A stretch of DNA of 49,557 bases from Bacteroidota bacterium (GTDB lineage Bacteria > Bacteroidota > Bacteroidia > Bacteroidales > FEN-979): the NCBI GenBank assembly GCA_026391795.1, contig JAPLDI010000031.1, positions 8,891 to 58,447 of the forward strand. Reading direction: 5' to 3'. Under the pieces are notes generated by a model that ran no database searches, had not been told where the DNA came from, and saw only the letters and a program-made list of their open reading frames with translations. Shown in pieces: positions 1 through 8,025 of this stretch. Every line of letters begins with the position of its first letter. Position 1 is the first letter of the stretch. Made by a program: the position numbers and the translations under genes.

Positions 1-936
1 CACTCCTTTCATGCCATCGAAGTTGGTGCCTTTCCTGGGCCGGAAGGAGATGACAAAGACCGTATCTTTCGACGAATAGATTGTGTCTTCTATTTTAAAG
101 AAGTATTTAGAGAGGCTTCCGTTGCTGATCGGGTTCACATAGTTGCTCTGGATGATGGTGATAAAGGGTTTGTAAAATGAAAACGACTGGATCTGGGTTG
201 TCAGGAATACGAAAATAGGATCCTTGAAGCCTGACATCCTCGTTGCAATGACCTGGTTGTAGTTTTTATCGGGAGCGAGAAATTTGCGCTTGGTTACATT
301 CTCCATCAGGAAGAGGTACTGCCTGTTTAAGAACTTTTTTACCCGTGCGTCCATCGAATCGACCCTGACCGAATCTTTCTTCAGGGTATCGGGCGGGAGG
401 AGATCGGAAACCATCTTCTTTTGATCTTCGTCCAGGGAAATCGTGTCCTTGAATTCCTTGTTGACGGAGGTGTCTGCCTCCGCAGTGAAAATGGTCTTAT
501 CGTAGGAAGTATAGGAGAAGGAGGACAGTTTTTCCGGGTCATTCTGATCCCGGTTTTCGATGGCATTCCGGATGATGCGGTGGGCAGGATTGATGCCGGG
601 CAGGATATCCACCTCGGTAAGTTCAATCTCTGTCCGTGTAAGCTGAATTGCCAGGTTATCAGTTTTGGAGCCAACCGGATAGGTTAGCGGAAGATATCCG
701 ACATAGGAGAGCTGCAGTTTCTTTACCGGCTGGGCACTGTGCAGTTTGAATTTTCCGTCGATGTCAGTGGTGCCTCCGAACTGGCTGTTGTTGATGACGA
801 TATTGACAAAAGCCAGGGGCTCCCTGGTCTTGCTGTCGGTTACTTTGCCGGAAACATAGAACATCTCCTGCCCGGAAACTGCCAGTGAGGCAATAAGGAG
901 GAACAGCAGGAGTATATTTCTGGTCCCCCCGATCAT
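1..936 (-). CDS. DUF5686 / carboxypeptidase-regulatory-like outer membrane protein (partial)
   Basis: The first 312 codons are present; the 3' part lies beyond the left edge. Residues 1-23 form a signal peptide ending near AVSGQ. Residues ~28-105 look like a carboxypeptidase-regulatory-like beta-sandwich (VSGKVTDSKTREPLAFVNI, then GGTTDIDGKFKL and LSYVGY). From about residue 113 (LPGINPAHRIIRNAIENR) the sequence matches the start of DUF5686, a Bacteroidota family expected to end in an outer-membrane beta-barrel. The ATG at 936 is the only reasonable start because it directly precedes the signal peptide. A possible TAnnTTTG promoter element lies upstream at 1057-1064. The family assignment comes from motif recall; the function in this organism is unknown. 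Confidence 0.85.
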   Translation of the reverse strand, partial: MIGGTRNILLLFLLIASLAVSGQEMFYVSGKVTDSKTREPLAFVNIVINNSQFGGTTDIDGKFKLHSAQPVKKLQLSYVGYLPLTYPVGSKTDNLAIQLTRTEIELTEVDILPGINPAHRIIRNAIENRDQNDPEKLSSFSYTSYDKTIFTAEADTSVNKEFKDTISLDEDQKKMVSDLLPPDTLKKDSVRVDSMDARVKKFLNRQYLFLMENVTKRKFLAPDKNYNQVIATRMSGFKDPIFVFLTTQIQSFSFYKPFITIIQSNYVNPISNGSLSKYFFKIEDTIYSSKDTVFVISFRPRKGTNFDGMKGV

Positions 937-964
937 AAATAGGGCTGGTTAAGGTGAATGTTCG

Positions 965-972
965 TAATTTTG
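965..972 (+). promoter_or_regulatory. candidate -7 element TAATTTTG
   Basis: A perfect TAnnTTTG match on the plus strand, pointing to the methyltransferase gene. The implied leader would be long (about 180 nt), so the assignment is weak. Confidence 0.25.
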
Positions 973-1056
973 CTGACGGGAATTGTCATTCGCTGGAAAA
1001 ACAAAGGAAGTTCAGTTCGTTATAATTCCCCGGTCCAAACCGGGAGTTTTAATTCT

Positions 1057-1064
1057 CAAAGGTA
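1057..1064 (-). promoter_or_regulatory. candidate -7 element TACCTTTG
   Basis: The minus strand reads TACCTTTG, matching the Bacteroidota TAnnTTTG box. It would give a leader of about 114 nt before the DUF5686 gene. No clear -33 element was found. Confidence 0.35.
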
Positions 1065-1159
1065 AGAATCATTTTTAATCCTCTGTTTTTCACCGGATAA
1101 AAATTCCTCTCTTTAAACGCATTCGTTGCCCATACACTATTCATTTTAAACCTGAAGGA

Positions 1160-2296
1160 TTGAAAAAAGAAGACATTGTTTCGGAATACACAGCCAAAAC
1201 GGTGGCGGGCATGGAGGAGATCCTTCAGCGGGAACTGGATCTGCTCGGTGCGGCTAACACAAAGATCCTGAAGAGGGCGGTCTCCTTTGAAGGCGACAAA
1301 GCCTTGCTGTACCGTGCCAACTACTGTGCCCGGACTGCTTTACGGATACTGAAGCCCATCCTGGTATTCCCGGTTACGAAACAGGAGGATCTGTACAATA
1401 ACATCAACCGGATCCCCTGGGAAGAATACATCAGCAATGAAAGCAGCCTGGCCGTGGATGCAGTGAATGCCACATCGGTATTTACAAATTCCCAGTATGT
1501 TGCCCTGAAAACAAAGGATGCCGTCGTTGACCGGTTCCGCGAAAAAACAGGCAGCCGGCCTGACGTCGATCTCGACAATCCCGACCTGAGGATCAACATC
1601 CATCTTTTCAAGGAGACCTGCACAGTGTCGCTCGACAGTTCAGGTTCTTCGCTCCATAAAAGAGGGTACCGCCATGTAACCGGGCCTGCTCCGCTCAACG
1701 AAGTGCTGGCAGCGGGGCTCATACAGCTTTCGGGCTGGAACCGGACGGTGCCGTTCCATGACCCGATGTGCGGGTCGGGAACCCTGCTCATCGAAGCCAA
1801 CATGTATGCCAGGAACATGCCTTCAGGCTATTTCCGTCCGGTATTCGGGTTTGAAAAGTGGGCAGACTATGATGCAGAACTGTGGACCCGGATCAAGGAT
1901 GAAGAAAATGCAAAAATAACGGAGACGGGTCCTGAGATTTACGGATCCGATATCTCCTCACGTGCCATCGCCAATGCAACCGAGAATGTCGGTTTTACCC
2001 GGTTCCAGAAGCAGATCCGGCTGGAAGTTGCCGCGTTTGAAAATACTGTTCCCAAAGGCACGGCCGGGATCATCATCTGCAACCCTCCGTATGATGAACG
2101 AATGGAGGTGGATGACATCATCACATTCTATAAATCCATCGGCGATGTGCTGAAAAAGAAATATACCGGTTTTGAGGCCTGGATCATATCCTCCGATCTG
2201 AAGGCCCTGAAATTTATCGGATTGCACCCTTCCAAAAAGATAACTGTATTCAACGGGCCGCTCGAGTGCCGTTTTGTGAGGTTCAGCCTGTATTAG
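1160..2296 (+). CDS. THUMP-domain class I rRNA methyltransferase (RlmL-like)
   Basis: Protein of 378 residues. Residues ~5-160 form a THUMP-like RNA-binding region. The SAM-binding motif DPMCGSGTLLIEA is near residue 200 and the catalytic NPPYDER motif near 310, as in N2-guanine methyltransferases. Single-unit homologues in Bacteroidota correspond to the RlmL half (23S rRNA m2G2445) of the E. coli fusion protein; the exact target base is inferred. The start is TTG at 1160. No in-frame ATG lies shortly upstream, and the next ATG (1211) would remove the conserved AKTVAG segment. The stop TAG at 2294-2296 is the end of the first unit of a heptamer repeat that continues downstream. Confidence 0.9.
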   Translation: MKKEDIVSEYTAKTVAGMEEILQRELDLLGAANTKILKRAVSFEGDKALLYRANYCARTALRILKPILVFPVTKQEDLYNNINRIPWEEYISNESSLAVDAVNATSVFTNSQYVALKTKDAVVDRFREKTGSRPDVDLDNPDLRINIHLFKETCTVSLDSSGSSLHKRGYRHVTGPAPLNEVLAAGLIQLSGWNRTVPFHDPMCGSGTLLIEANMYARNMPSGYFRPVFGFEKWADYDAELWTRIKDEENAKITETGPEIYGSDISSRAIANATENVGFTRFQKQIRLEVAAFENTVPKGTAGIIICNPPYDERMEVDDIITFYKSIGDVLKKKYTGFEAWIISSDLKALKFIGLHPSKKITVFNGPLECRFVRFSLY

Positions 2297-2317
2297 GTGT
2301 TAGGTTTTAGGTGATAG
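2290..2317 (+). repeat. heptamer array at the RlmL-like stop codon
   Basis: Four in-phase 7-bp units: GTATTAG, GTGTTAG, GTTTTAG, GTGATAG. The first contains the stop codon TAG of the methyltransferase gene. The same words occur at the ends of the genes near 13072 and 41440. Confidence 0.8.
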
Positions 2318-2343
2318 GGGTTTACTGGTCCAACTATTATTTC

Positions 2344-2423
2344 GTTCCGTAGGACGTAATATTTCTCGCAATTAAACACACCGGTAATTATTCAAGGCCC
2401 TTAGGGACGAGATATTTCTGGCA
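2344..2423. repeat. pair of degenerate 27-bp direct repeats
   Basis: Copies at 2344-2370 and 2397-2423 share the pattern GACGnnATATTTCTnGCA after a partly palindromic GTAGG/TTAGG core. About 20 of 27 positions agree by eye. They lie in the spacer between the convergent methyltransferase and mdh genes. Similar GTAGGnACGnnATAT repeats are familiar from other Bacteroidota spacers. Confidence 0.5.
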
Positions 2424-2466
2424 TCTTGCATGTAAACACAATTATTTTCAGGAGGGATCAGAAATT

Positions 2467-2499
2467 AAAAAAAAAGCTGCCCCGGAAACCGGGACAGCT
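2467..2499 (-). terminator. intrinsic terminator of gltA-mdh
   Basis: On the minus strand an 11-bp stem (AGCTGTCCCGG with CCGGGGCAGCT, one G-U pair) and a 3-nt loop are followed by nine T residues. It starts about 20 bp after the mdh stop. Confidence 0.9.
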
Positions 2500-2519
2500 A
2501 ATCTGATAGATTTCGCTAA

Positions 2520-3458
2520 TTATTTTGTAGCATTCATCTTGTCGAGAACATCCATCACTTCTCTCACTGCCTTAGCCGATGCGTAAAGCAGCTGCTTTTC
2601 ATCGTCGTTCAGTTTGAGTTCAATGATCTGTTCAATGCCCTTCTTACCCAGTTTGACCGGAACGCCCAGGTAGATGTCTTTCAGCCCATATTCGCCCTGA
2701 AGCCATGCGCAGCAGGGGAATATACGCTTCTGATCTTTCACGATGGCTTCCACCATCTGGGCTGCAGCGACACCCGGTGCGTACCACGCAGACGTACCAA
2801 GCAGGTTTACGATTTCCGTGCCACCCTTTTTGGTTCTTTCAACAATGGCATCGAGCTTATCTTTGTCAATCAGTTCAGTGACGGGAATTCCTCCGACCGT
2901 TGTATAGCGGGGCAGGGGAACCATGGTATCACCGTGACCGCCCATCAGCACCGACTGAATGTCTTTCGGTGAGCAGTCGAGGGCTTCTGCAAGAAAAGCG
3001 CCGTAACGGGCAGTATCGAGGATGCCTGCCATTCCGAATACCCGGCTGGAATCGATTCTTGCCGTCAGGTATGCGCAATAGGTCATCACATCAAGCGGGT
3101 TTGAGACAATGATGATGATTGCATCCGGTGAATATAACAGGATGTTCTCCGTACTGGTCTTCACGATATCGGCATTGATGGAGATGAGGTCATCACGGCT
3201 CATTCCGGGTTTTCTCGGAACACCAGCGGTGATCACCACGATATCTGAACCTGCAGTTTTGGTGAAATCGTTTGTGGAACCGAGCACCCGCGTATCAAAC
3301 TTGTCAATGGGCGACTGCTGCCACATGTCAAGGGCTTTTCCCTCAGCAAGGTTTTGTTTGACATCGAGCAGAACGACTTCCTTCACGATATCCTTGTGTG
3401 CGATTGAATCTGCACATGTTGCACCTACCAGACCGGCGCCGACTACTGTAACTTTCAT
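2520..3458 (-). CDS. mdh: malate dehydrogenase
   Basis: NAD-dependent oxidation of malate to oxaloacetate in the TCA cycle or its reductive branch. The 312 residues match the LDH-like MDH subfamily. Visible: Rossmann GAGLVG at 7-12, D32 ending beta-2 (NAD preference), substrate arginines R82 and R88 in the mobile loop PRKPGMSRDD, catalytic pair D147/H175 (LDTARYG and GGHGDTM) and R151. The arginine at position 82 marks malate rather than lactate specificity. The gene follows gltA by 19 bp on the same strand and is closed by a strong terminator, so the two form a transcription unit. Confidence 0.97.
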   Translation of the reverse strand: MKVTVVGAGLVGATCADSIAHKDIVKEVVLLDVKQNLAEGKALDMWQQSPIDKFDTRVLGSTNDFTKTAGSDIVVITAGVPRKPGMSRDDLISINADIVKTSTENILLYSPDAIIIIVSNPLDVMTYCAYLTARIDSSRVFGMAGILDTARYGAFLAEALDCSPKDIQSVLMGGHGDTMVPLPRYTTVGGIPVTELIDKDKLDAIVERTKKGGTEIVNLLGTSAWYAPGVAAAQMVEAIVKDQKRIFPCCAWLQGEYGLKDIYLGVPVKLGKKGIEQIIELKLNDDEKQLLYASAKAVREVMDVLDKMNATK

Positions 3459-3477
3459 ATTTTCTCTGTTTTTAAGA

Positions 3478-4788
3478 TTATTTTTTTATTCCGGCTTTTT
3501 CCTGGAACCATTCCAGCGTAAAGGATGACGGGCGCTCGATCTGCAGGCCGAGTGCACGGTCCCAGAGCAGTGATGCCAAAACACCAAGCGCTCTTGAAAC
3601 CGCGAAAAGCACCGTGTAGTAAGGAGCTTCATTGATCCCGTAATGACGTAAAAGGGAACCTGAATAGGCATCCACATTCGGCCACGGGTTCTTCACTTTC
3701 CCAAGGGATCCGAGGATCGGGGGAACAATTTCGTAAAGGTCGTTAACAACCTGGATGAAATTGTCGCCTTTGCAGTATTTTGATGCAAATTCACACTGTG
3801 CTTCAAAGCGGGGATCGGTTTTTCTCAGAACGGCATGCCCGTAACCCGGGATCACCCTGCCGGCCCCGATGGTCTTTTCACAGAAATCGTGGATCTGCTG
3901 TTTGGTCGGATTCTCGGTCCCCATCTCCTTCAGGATATCAAGGATCCAGGCAACCACCTCCTGGTTTGCATAACCGTGAAGCGGGCCAGCCAGCCCAAGC
4001 ATCCCTGCTGCATAGGAATAATAGGGATTGCTCAGGGCGGAAGCAACCAGGTGCACAGCATGTGCGGAAACATTCCCGCCTTCGTGGTCGGCATGGATTG
4101 TAAGGTACATCCTGAACAACTTGTAAATCTCGGGAGAATCGTATCCCATCATGTGGGCAAGGTTGGCCGACCAGTCCAGTTTGGGGTCTGCGGGGATCAC
4201 ATTGCCTTTAAAGTAATGCTTGCGGTAAATGTAAGCTGCAATGACGGGAAGCTGTGCGATCAGCGTCATTACATCCTCGTATGTGGAATCCCAGTAATCT
4301 TTCTTCCCGATACCGGAATTATAGGCTTGCAAAAATTTTGATTCCGTTGCCAGGGCCAGTATGCCTGCACTCAGGTCAGCCATAGGGGCTGAATCCATCG
4401 GCATGGCATCGATGACCTTATAAACATAATCGGGAATGGCAGCACGGTCTTTCCATTCTTTCCCGATCTCCATAACATCAGCAAGAGTGGGAAGTTCATC
4501 CAGGAGCATCAGGTAAAACAATCCTTCGGGCAAAGGTTCGTCGTCAGGGCCCAGTTTGGGCAGTTTTTCCTGCAATTCCGGGATTGAATATCCCCTGAAC
4601 CGGATCCCTTCCTGGGGGTCAAGTTTAGAGGTAAGGGTAAGTAACGATGGCAACCCTTTCATCCCGTCGATGACCGATTCAATGGTAACCTGTCCGATGA
4701 CCGTACTCCCGTATTCCTTGAAAAGTGTCTTTACTTCCGCTGCCACAGGAACAGCCTTGGCAGCAAATTTAGTTTTCAGTGAACTCAT
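3478..4788 (-). CDS. gltA: citrate synthase, mitochondrial-like type
   Basis: Condenses oxaloacetate and acetyl-CoA to citrate. The 436 residues resemble the eukaryotic/mitochondrial class instead of the hexameric E. coli type, which is usual for Bacteroidota. Catalytic residues align with pig heart enzyme: H271 (GPLHGYANQEV), H318 (PGYGHAVLRKTDPR), R327 and D373 (NVDAYSG). HADHEGGNVSAH at ~232-243 is another class signature. It lies directly upstream of mdh, which supplies its oxaloacetate. The gap to the upstream pckA gene contains a terminator, so gltA-mdh probably has its own promoter in 4789-5000, though no clear TAnnTTTG box was found there. Confidence 0.97.
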   Translation of the reverse strand: MSSLKTKFAAKAVPVAAEVKTLFKEYGSTVIGQVTIESVIDGMKGLPSLLTLTSKLDPQEGIRFRGYSIPELQEKLPKLGPDDEPLPEGLFYLMLLDELPTLADVMEIGKEWKDRAAIPDYVYKVIDAMPMDSAPMADLSAGILALATESKFLQAYNSGIGKKDYWDSTYEDVMTLIAQLPVIAAYIYRKHYFKGNVIPADPKLDWSANLAHMMGYDSPEIYKLFRMYLTIHADHEGGNVSAHAVHLVASALSNPYYSYAAGMLGLAGPLHGYANQEVVAWILDILKEMGTENPTKQQIHDFCEKTIGAGRVIPGYGHAVLRKTDPRFEAQCEFASKYCKGDNFIQVVNDLYEIVPPILGSLGKVKNPWPNVDAYSGSLLRHYGINEAPYYTVLFAVSRALGVLASLLWDRALGLQIERPSSFTLEWFQEKAGIKK

Positions 4789-4953
4789 GGCATTTTTGGT
4801 TATTTTGGTTAATACGTACTGATGATGGTATTTATTGCTTGATGCTTGTTTTAACGAGGTAAAATTAATGTTAAAAAAGTAACATGCAAATAGATTGATG
4901 TGTTTTTCTTGAAAATATTGTACTATGTAGATATTTTTATAGATGAGGACAGG

Positions 4954-5000
4954 GTCGGAATTCAGAGGTCGGTGGATTGCGAGAAGCGAATGGCGAATGG
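4954..5000. repeat. degenerate heptamer array before gltA
   Basis: Seven units with 7-bp spacing, ending in two identical CGAATGG words (4987-4993 and 4994-5000) and including an AGGTCGG unit. More diverged than the other arrays, so membership in the same family is tentative. The rest of the 289-bp gltA-pckA spacer holds only the pckA terminator. Confidence 0.4.
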
Positions 5001-5007
5001 AAAAGCA

Positions 5008-5036
5008 AAACCCGGAGTTTAGATGGCTCCGGGTTT
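5008..5036 (-). terminator. intrinsic terminator after pckA
   Basis: A 10-bp perfect stem, AAACCCGGAG with CTCCGGGTTT, and a 9-nt loop. The short T-runs on both sides would allow bidirectional use. It starts about 40 bp after the pckA stop. Confidence 0.75.
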
Positions 5037-5077
5037 GTTTGATCCGAAATAATCAGACCGATGGGTTTGGGACCCGG

Positions 5078-6730
5078 TTACAATTTTATCCTTTTCGGGC
5101 CGGCATTCATAATATCTTCAGGGCATCCGTCGAGGAAAACCTTGAAGTTCTCGATGTACCTGGAGGCGAGGGCATCATACTTCATCCAATACTCTTCCTT
5201 GTTTCCCCATGCATTCGACGGATCCAGAACATCATCCGGAACATTCGGGCAGGTTTTCGGGATGTCGAAGTTGAAGACCTTGTCTTTCCTGTATTTTACA
5301 TTGTCGAGTTCACCGTCAAGCACAGCATTCAGCATATTCCGCGTATGGCGGATGCTGATACGCTTGCCGACACCGAATTTTCCACCGACCCAGCCTGTGT
5401 TGACCAGCCATACCTTGGCACCGTGATTTTCAATTTTCCTTCTCAGGAGATCTGCATAGTAGTAAGGATGATGCACCATGAAGGGGGCTCCGAAACAGGC
5501 GCTGAAAGCGATCTCGGGTTCGATCCCCAGTCCCAGTTCAGTCCCTGCGATCTTCGAGGTATACCCGCTGATAAAATGGTAGATCGCCTGGTTCATATTC
5601 AGCCGGGCAATGGGGGGCATCACACCCTGCGCATCGCAGGTTAGGAAGATGACATTTTTCGGATGTGATTTCACCATCTTTTCGGGGATCGCATTCGGGA
5701 TGAACTCAAGAGGATAAGAAGCTCTTGTGTTTTCCGTCACCTGGTCATCATCCAGGTCGATCTTCCGGGAGGTGGGATCAAAGACCACATTCTCGAGGAT
5801 GGTTCCGAACTTATGGGTACATTCGTAGATTTCAGGCTCACTCTCGGCAGAGAGACGGATGACCTTGGCATAGCAGCCGCCTTCGTAATTGTATACACCT
5901 TCATCGCTCCAGGCATGTTCATCGTCGCCAATAAGGCTCCGGTTCGGGTCAGCCGAAAGAGTGGTCTTCCCGGTTCCGCTCAGTCCGAAGAACAAAGCAA
6001 CGTCACCCTTCTTGCCGACATTTGCCGAACAGTGCATCGACATGATGTCCTGCAGGGGCATCAGGAAATTCATAATGGTGAAGATCGACTTTTTGATCTC
6101 ACCGGCATACTGTGTATTGGCTACGATGGCCAGTCGTTTGGAGAAATCGATCACGATGGCGGTTTCACTGTTCGTTCCATCAATCCTCGGATCGAGCTTG
6201 AATGAAGGCGAAGCAATAACGGTAAAGTCGGGGATGTGTGTCTTACACTTTTCAAGCGTGTTTATCGTCATGAACATGTTGCGTGCAAAGAGGCTTTGCC
6301 AGGCAGTGTCGGTGATGATCCGGATGGGCATCTGGTAATCGGGGTCGGCTCCGGCAAACACATCCTGTACAAAGAGTTCTTCTCCCTGCAGGAATGCCTG
6401 AAGGCGGCTGAAGATGCCGTCAAACTTCTCGGGCGTGAGGGGACGGTTGTTTTTTCCCCAGTCGATCTTGTCGGAGGTAGTATCTTCCTGCACGAAATAC
6501 TTTTCATTTGCAGCCCTGGCCGTCCATTTCCCGGTGTTGACCAGAAGGGCGCCGCCGTTCACGATCTTGCCTTCGTTCCTGAAAACCGCTTCTTCATACA
6601 ATGCGGGTGCCGGCAGGTTCCAGTATACTCTTTCCAGGTGCACCAACCCGTGATTCGCCAGTCCGTATTCGCTTTTTAAATTTGCAGCCTGCTTTTGCGC
6701 AGGTGTTTCAAATTTCAAATATTTTGACAT
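5078..6730 (-). CDS. pckA: phosphoenolpyruvate carboxykinase (ATP)
   Basis: Interconverts oxaloacetate and PEP with ATP/ADP; in anaerobic Bacteroidota it often runs in the carboxylating direction. The 550-residue protein has the PEPCK kinase-1 P-loop GLSGTGKTT at 249-257 and the metal-binding region IGDDEH (D270). K213 (EIKKSIFT) and H233 (MHCSAN) are the expected Mn ligands, and the C-terminal segment NTGWVGGKFGVGKRI is also conserved. The absence of the GTP-type signature and the length fit the ATP family. The gene follows the aminotransferase by 34 bp, which suggests a maeB-aminotransferase-pckA operon. Confidence 0.97.
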   Translation of the reverse strand: MSKYLKFETPAQKQAANLKSEYGLANHGLVHLERVYWNLPAPALYEEAVFRNEGKIVNGGALLVNTGKWTARAANEKYFVQEDTTSDKIDWGKNNRPLTPEKFDGIFSRLQAFLQGEELFVQDVFAGADPDYQMPIRIITDTAWQSLFARNMFMTINTLEKCKTHIPDFTVIASPSFKLDPRIDGTNSETAIVIDFSKRLAIVANTQYAGEIKKSIFTIMNFLMPLQDIMSMHCSANVGKKGDVALFFGLSGTGKTTLSADPNRSLIGDDEHAWSDEGVYNYEGGCYAKVIRLSAESEPEIYECTHKFGTILENVVFDPTSRKIDLDDDQVTENTRASYPLEFIPNAIPEKMVKSHPKNVIFLTCDAQGVMPPIARLNMNQAIYHFISGYTSKIAGTELGLGIEPEIAFSACFGAPFMVHHPYYYADLLRRKIENHGAKVWLVNTGWVGGKFGVGKRISIRHTRNMLNAVLDGELDNVKYRKDKVFNFDIPKTCPNVPDDVLDPSNAWGNKEEYWMKYDALASRYIENFKVFLDGCPEDIMNAGPKRIKL

Positions 6731-6764
6731 AATTTATATGGTTTTTAATATCCAATGATTACTG

Positions 6765-7982
6765 TTATAACCAATCTCTCACCAGTTTCCGGTCGCCGAT
6801 AAACAATTCATTCGGGGAATTGGGATCAAGCGCCCATTTTATGCGTTCAATGCCCTGGGTGATGTCTTTGATCGATCCGCAGGTTGAAAGCCGCAGGTAT
6901 CCGTCCAGGCCGAATTCCTTGCCGGGAACCGTGATCACCCTGACTTTCTCCAGTAAGAAATAAGCCAGTTTGCTTGAATCTTTATTATAGTGACTGAAAT
7001 CGACGAAACAATAGAAAGTGCCATCAGGACGTGTAGCTCTGACTCCCTCGAAGGAGTTGAGCTGATCCATCATGACGTTCGTGTTGTTTTCAAGGGTAGC
7101 GCAGAGGTTGGTCACGCCCGACTGGATCCCGTTGATTGCACCCACCGCCGCAGCCTGCAGCACCACGGAGGGTCCTGAGGTCTGGTGGCTCTGGATGTTG
7201 GTCATGCAGGTGATCAGTTTTGAGTTTGCCACGGCCCAGCCTATCCGGAACCCCGTCATCGCATACTGTTTGGAGACCCCGTTGATCACGATGAGTTTGG
7301 ACTCTTCAATCCCGCTTTTCAGGAATTTATAACAGCTGATCGGTTTCTTTCCGTTGAAGATCAGCCGGTGGTAAATGTCGTCCATGATCAGGTAGATGCT
7401 GCGTTTTTCACAAAACTCAACCATCTCTGCGATGAACTGTTCCGAATACATGACGCCTGTGGGGTTGTTCGGGCTGTTGATGATGATGGCTTTGGTATTC
7501 GAACCGCAGGCCCTTTCAATATCGGTCAACGTAGGATAGAAACTGCCGTCCTCCGGATGTACCGCAACCGGGATGGCACCGCACAGCCTTACCATTTCAG
7601 GATAGCTTACCCAATAGGGGGCCGGGAATACAACCTCATCCTGGGGATTTAAAATGGCCTGCAGCGCAACCATGATGGCCTGTTTTGCGCCGCCCGAAGC
7701 AATGACATTCTGGGGTGAAACAATCCGTCCGTACATATCGCCCGTATAGCGGATGATAGCCTGCTTGAGGGCAGGGATCCCGTCGGCGGGAGTGTACCGG
7801 ACTTCCCCTGAATTCAGCAAACTTGCTGCGGCGATGATCGCATCCAGGGGGGCTTTGCTTTTTGGTTCCCCGATTCCCAAATGAATGACCGGCTCACCTT
7901 TTGCTCTGAGAATAGCGGCTGTTTCGTTCAGTTTGAGCGTAACAGATTCCGCAATTGACCTTCCAATAATACTTAAACTCAT
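6765..7982 (-). CDS. class I PLP-dependent aminotransferase (aspartate aminotransferase-like)
   Basis: Transfers an amino group between an amino acid, probably aspartate, and 2-oxoglutarate. The 405-residue fold-type I protein has the PLP lysine K238 in GVSKQYAMTGFRIGW, the substrate arginine R246 in the same segment, PNNPTG at 171-176 and the cofactor aspartate D201 (MDDIYH). Length and motifs match subgroup I-gamma AspAT. Its place between malic enzyme and PEPCK makes oxaloacetate a likely co-substrate, but substrate choice is inferred from context. Spacing is 34 bp to pckA and 43 bp from maeB, so co-transcription is likely. Confidence 0.92.
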   Translation of the reverse strand: MSLSIIGRSIAESVTLKLNETAAILRAKGEPVIHLGIGEPKSKAPLDAIIAAASLLNSGEVRYTPADGIPALKQAIIRYTGDMYGRIVSPQNVIASGGAKQAIMVALQAILNPQDEVVFPAPYWVSYPEMVRLCGAIPVAVHPEDGSFYPTLTDIERACGSNTKAIIINSPNNPTGVMYSEQFIAEMVEFCEKRSIYLIMDDIYHRLIFNGKKPISCYKFLKSGIEESKLIVINGVSKQYAMTGFRIGWAVANSKLITCMTNIQSHQTSGPSVVLQAAAVGAINGIQSGVTNLCATLENNTNVMMDQLNSFEGVRATRPDGTFYCFVDFSHYNKDSSKLAYFLLEKVRVITVPGKEFGLDGYLRLSTCGSIKDITQGIERIKWALDPNSPNELFIGDRKLVRDWL

Positions 7983-8025
7983 AACTCTCCTTTTATCTTA
8001 AATAAATAATAAGAAATTTTACAGG

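Noticed and set aside
4943-5644. 233-codon plus-strand open frame over the pckA 3' end
   Set aside because: Overlaps pckA, the terminator and a repeat; no recognisable protein features.
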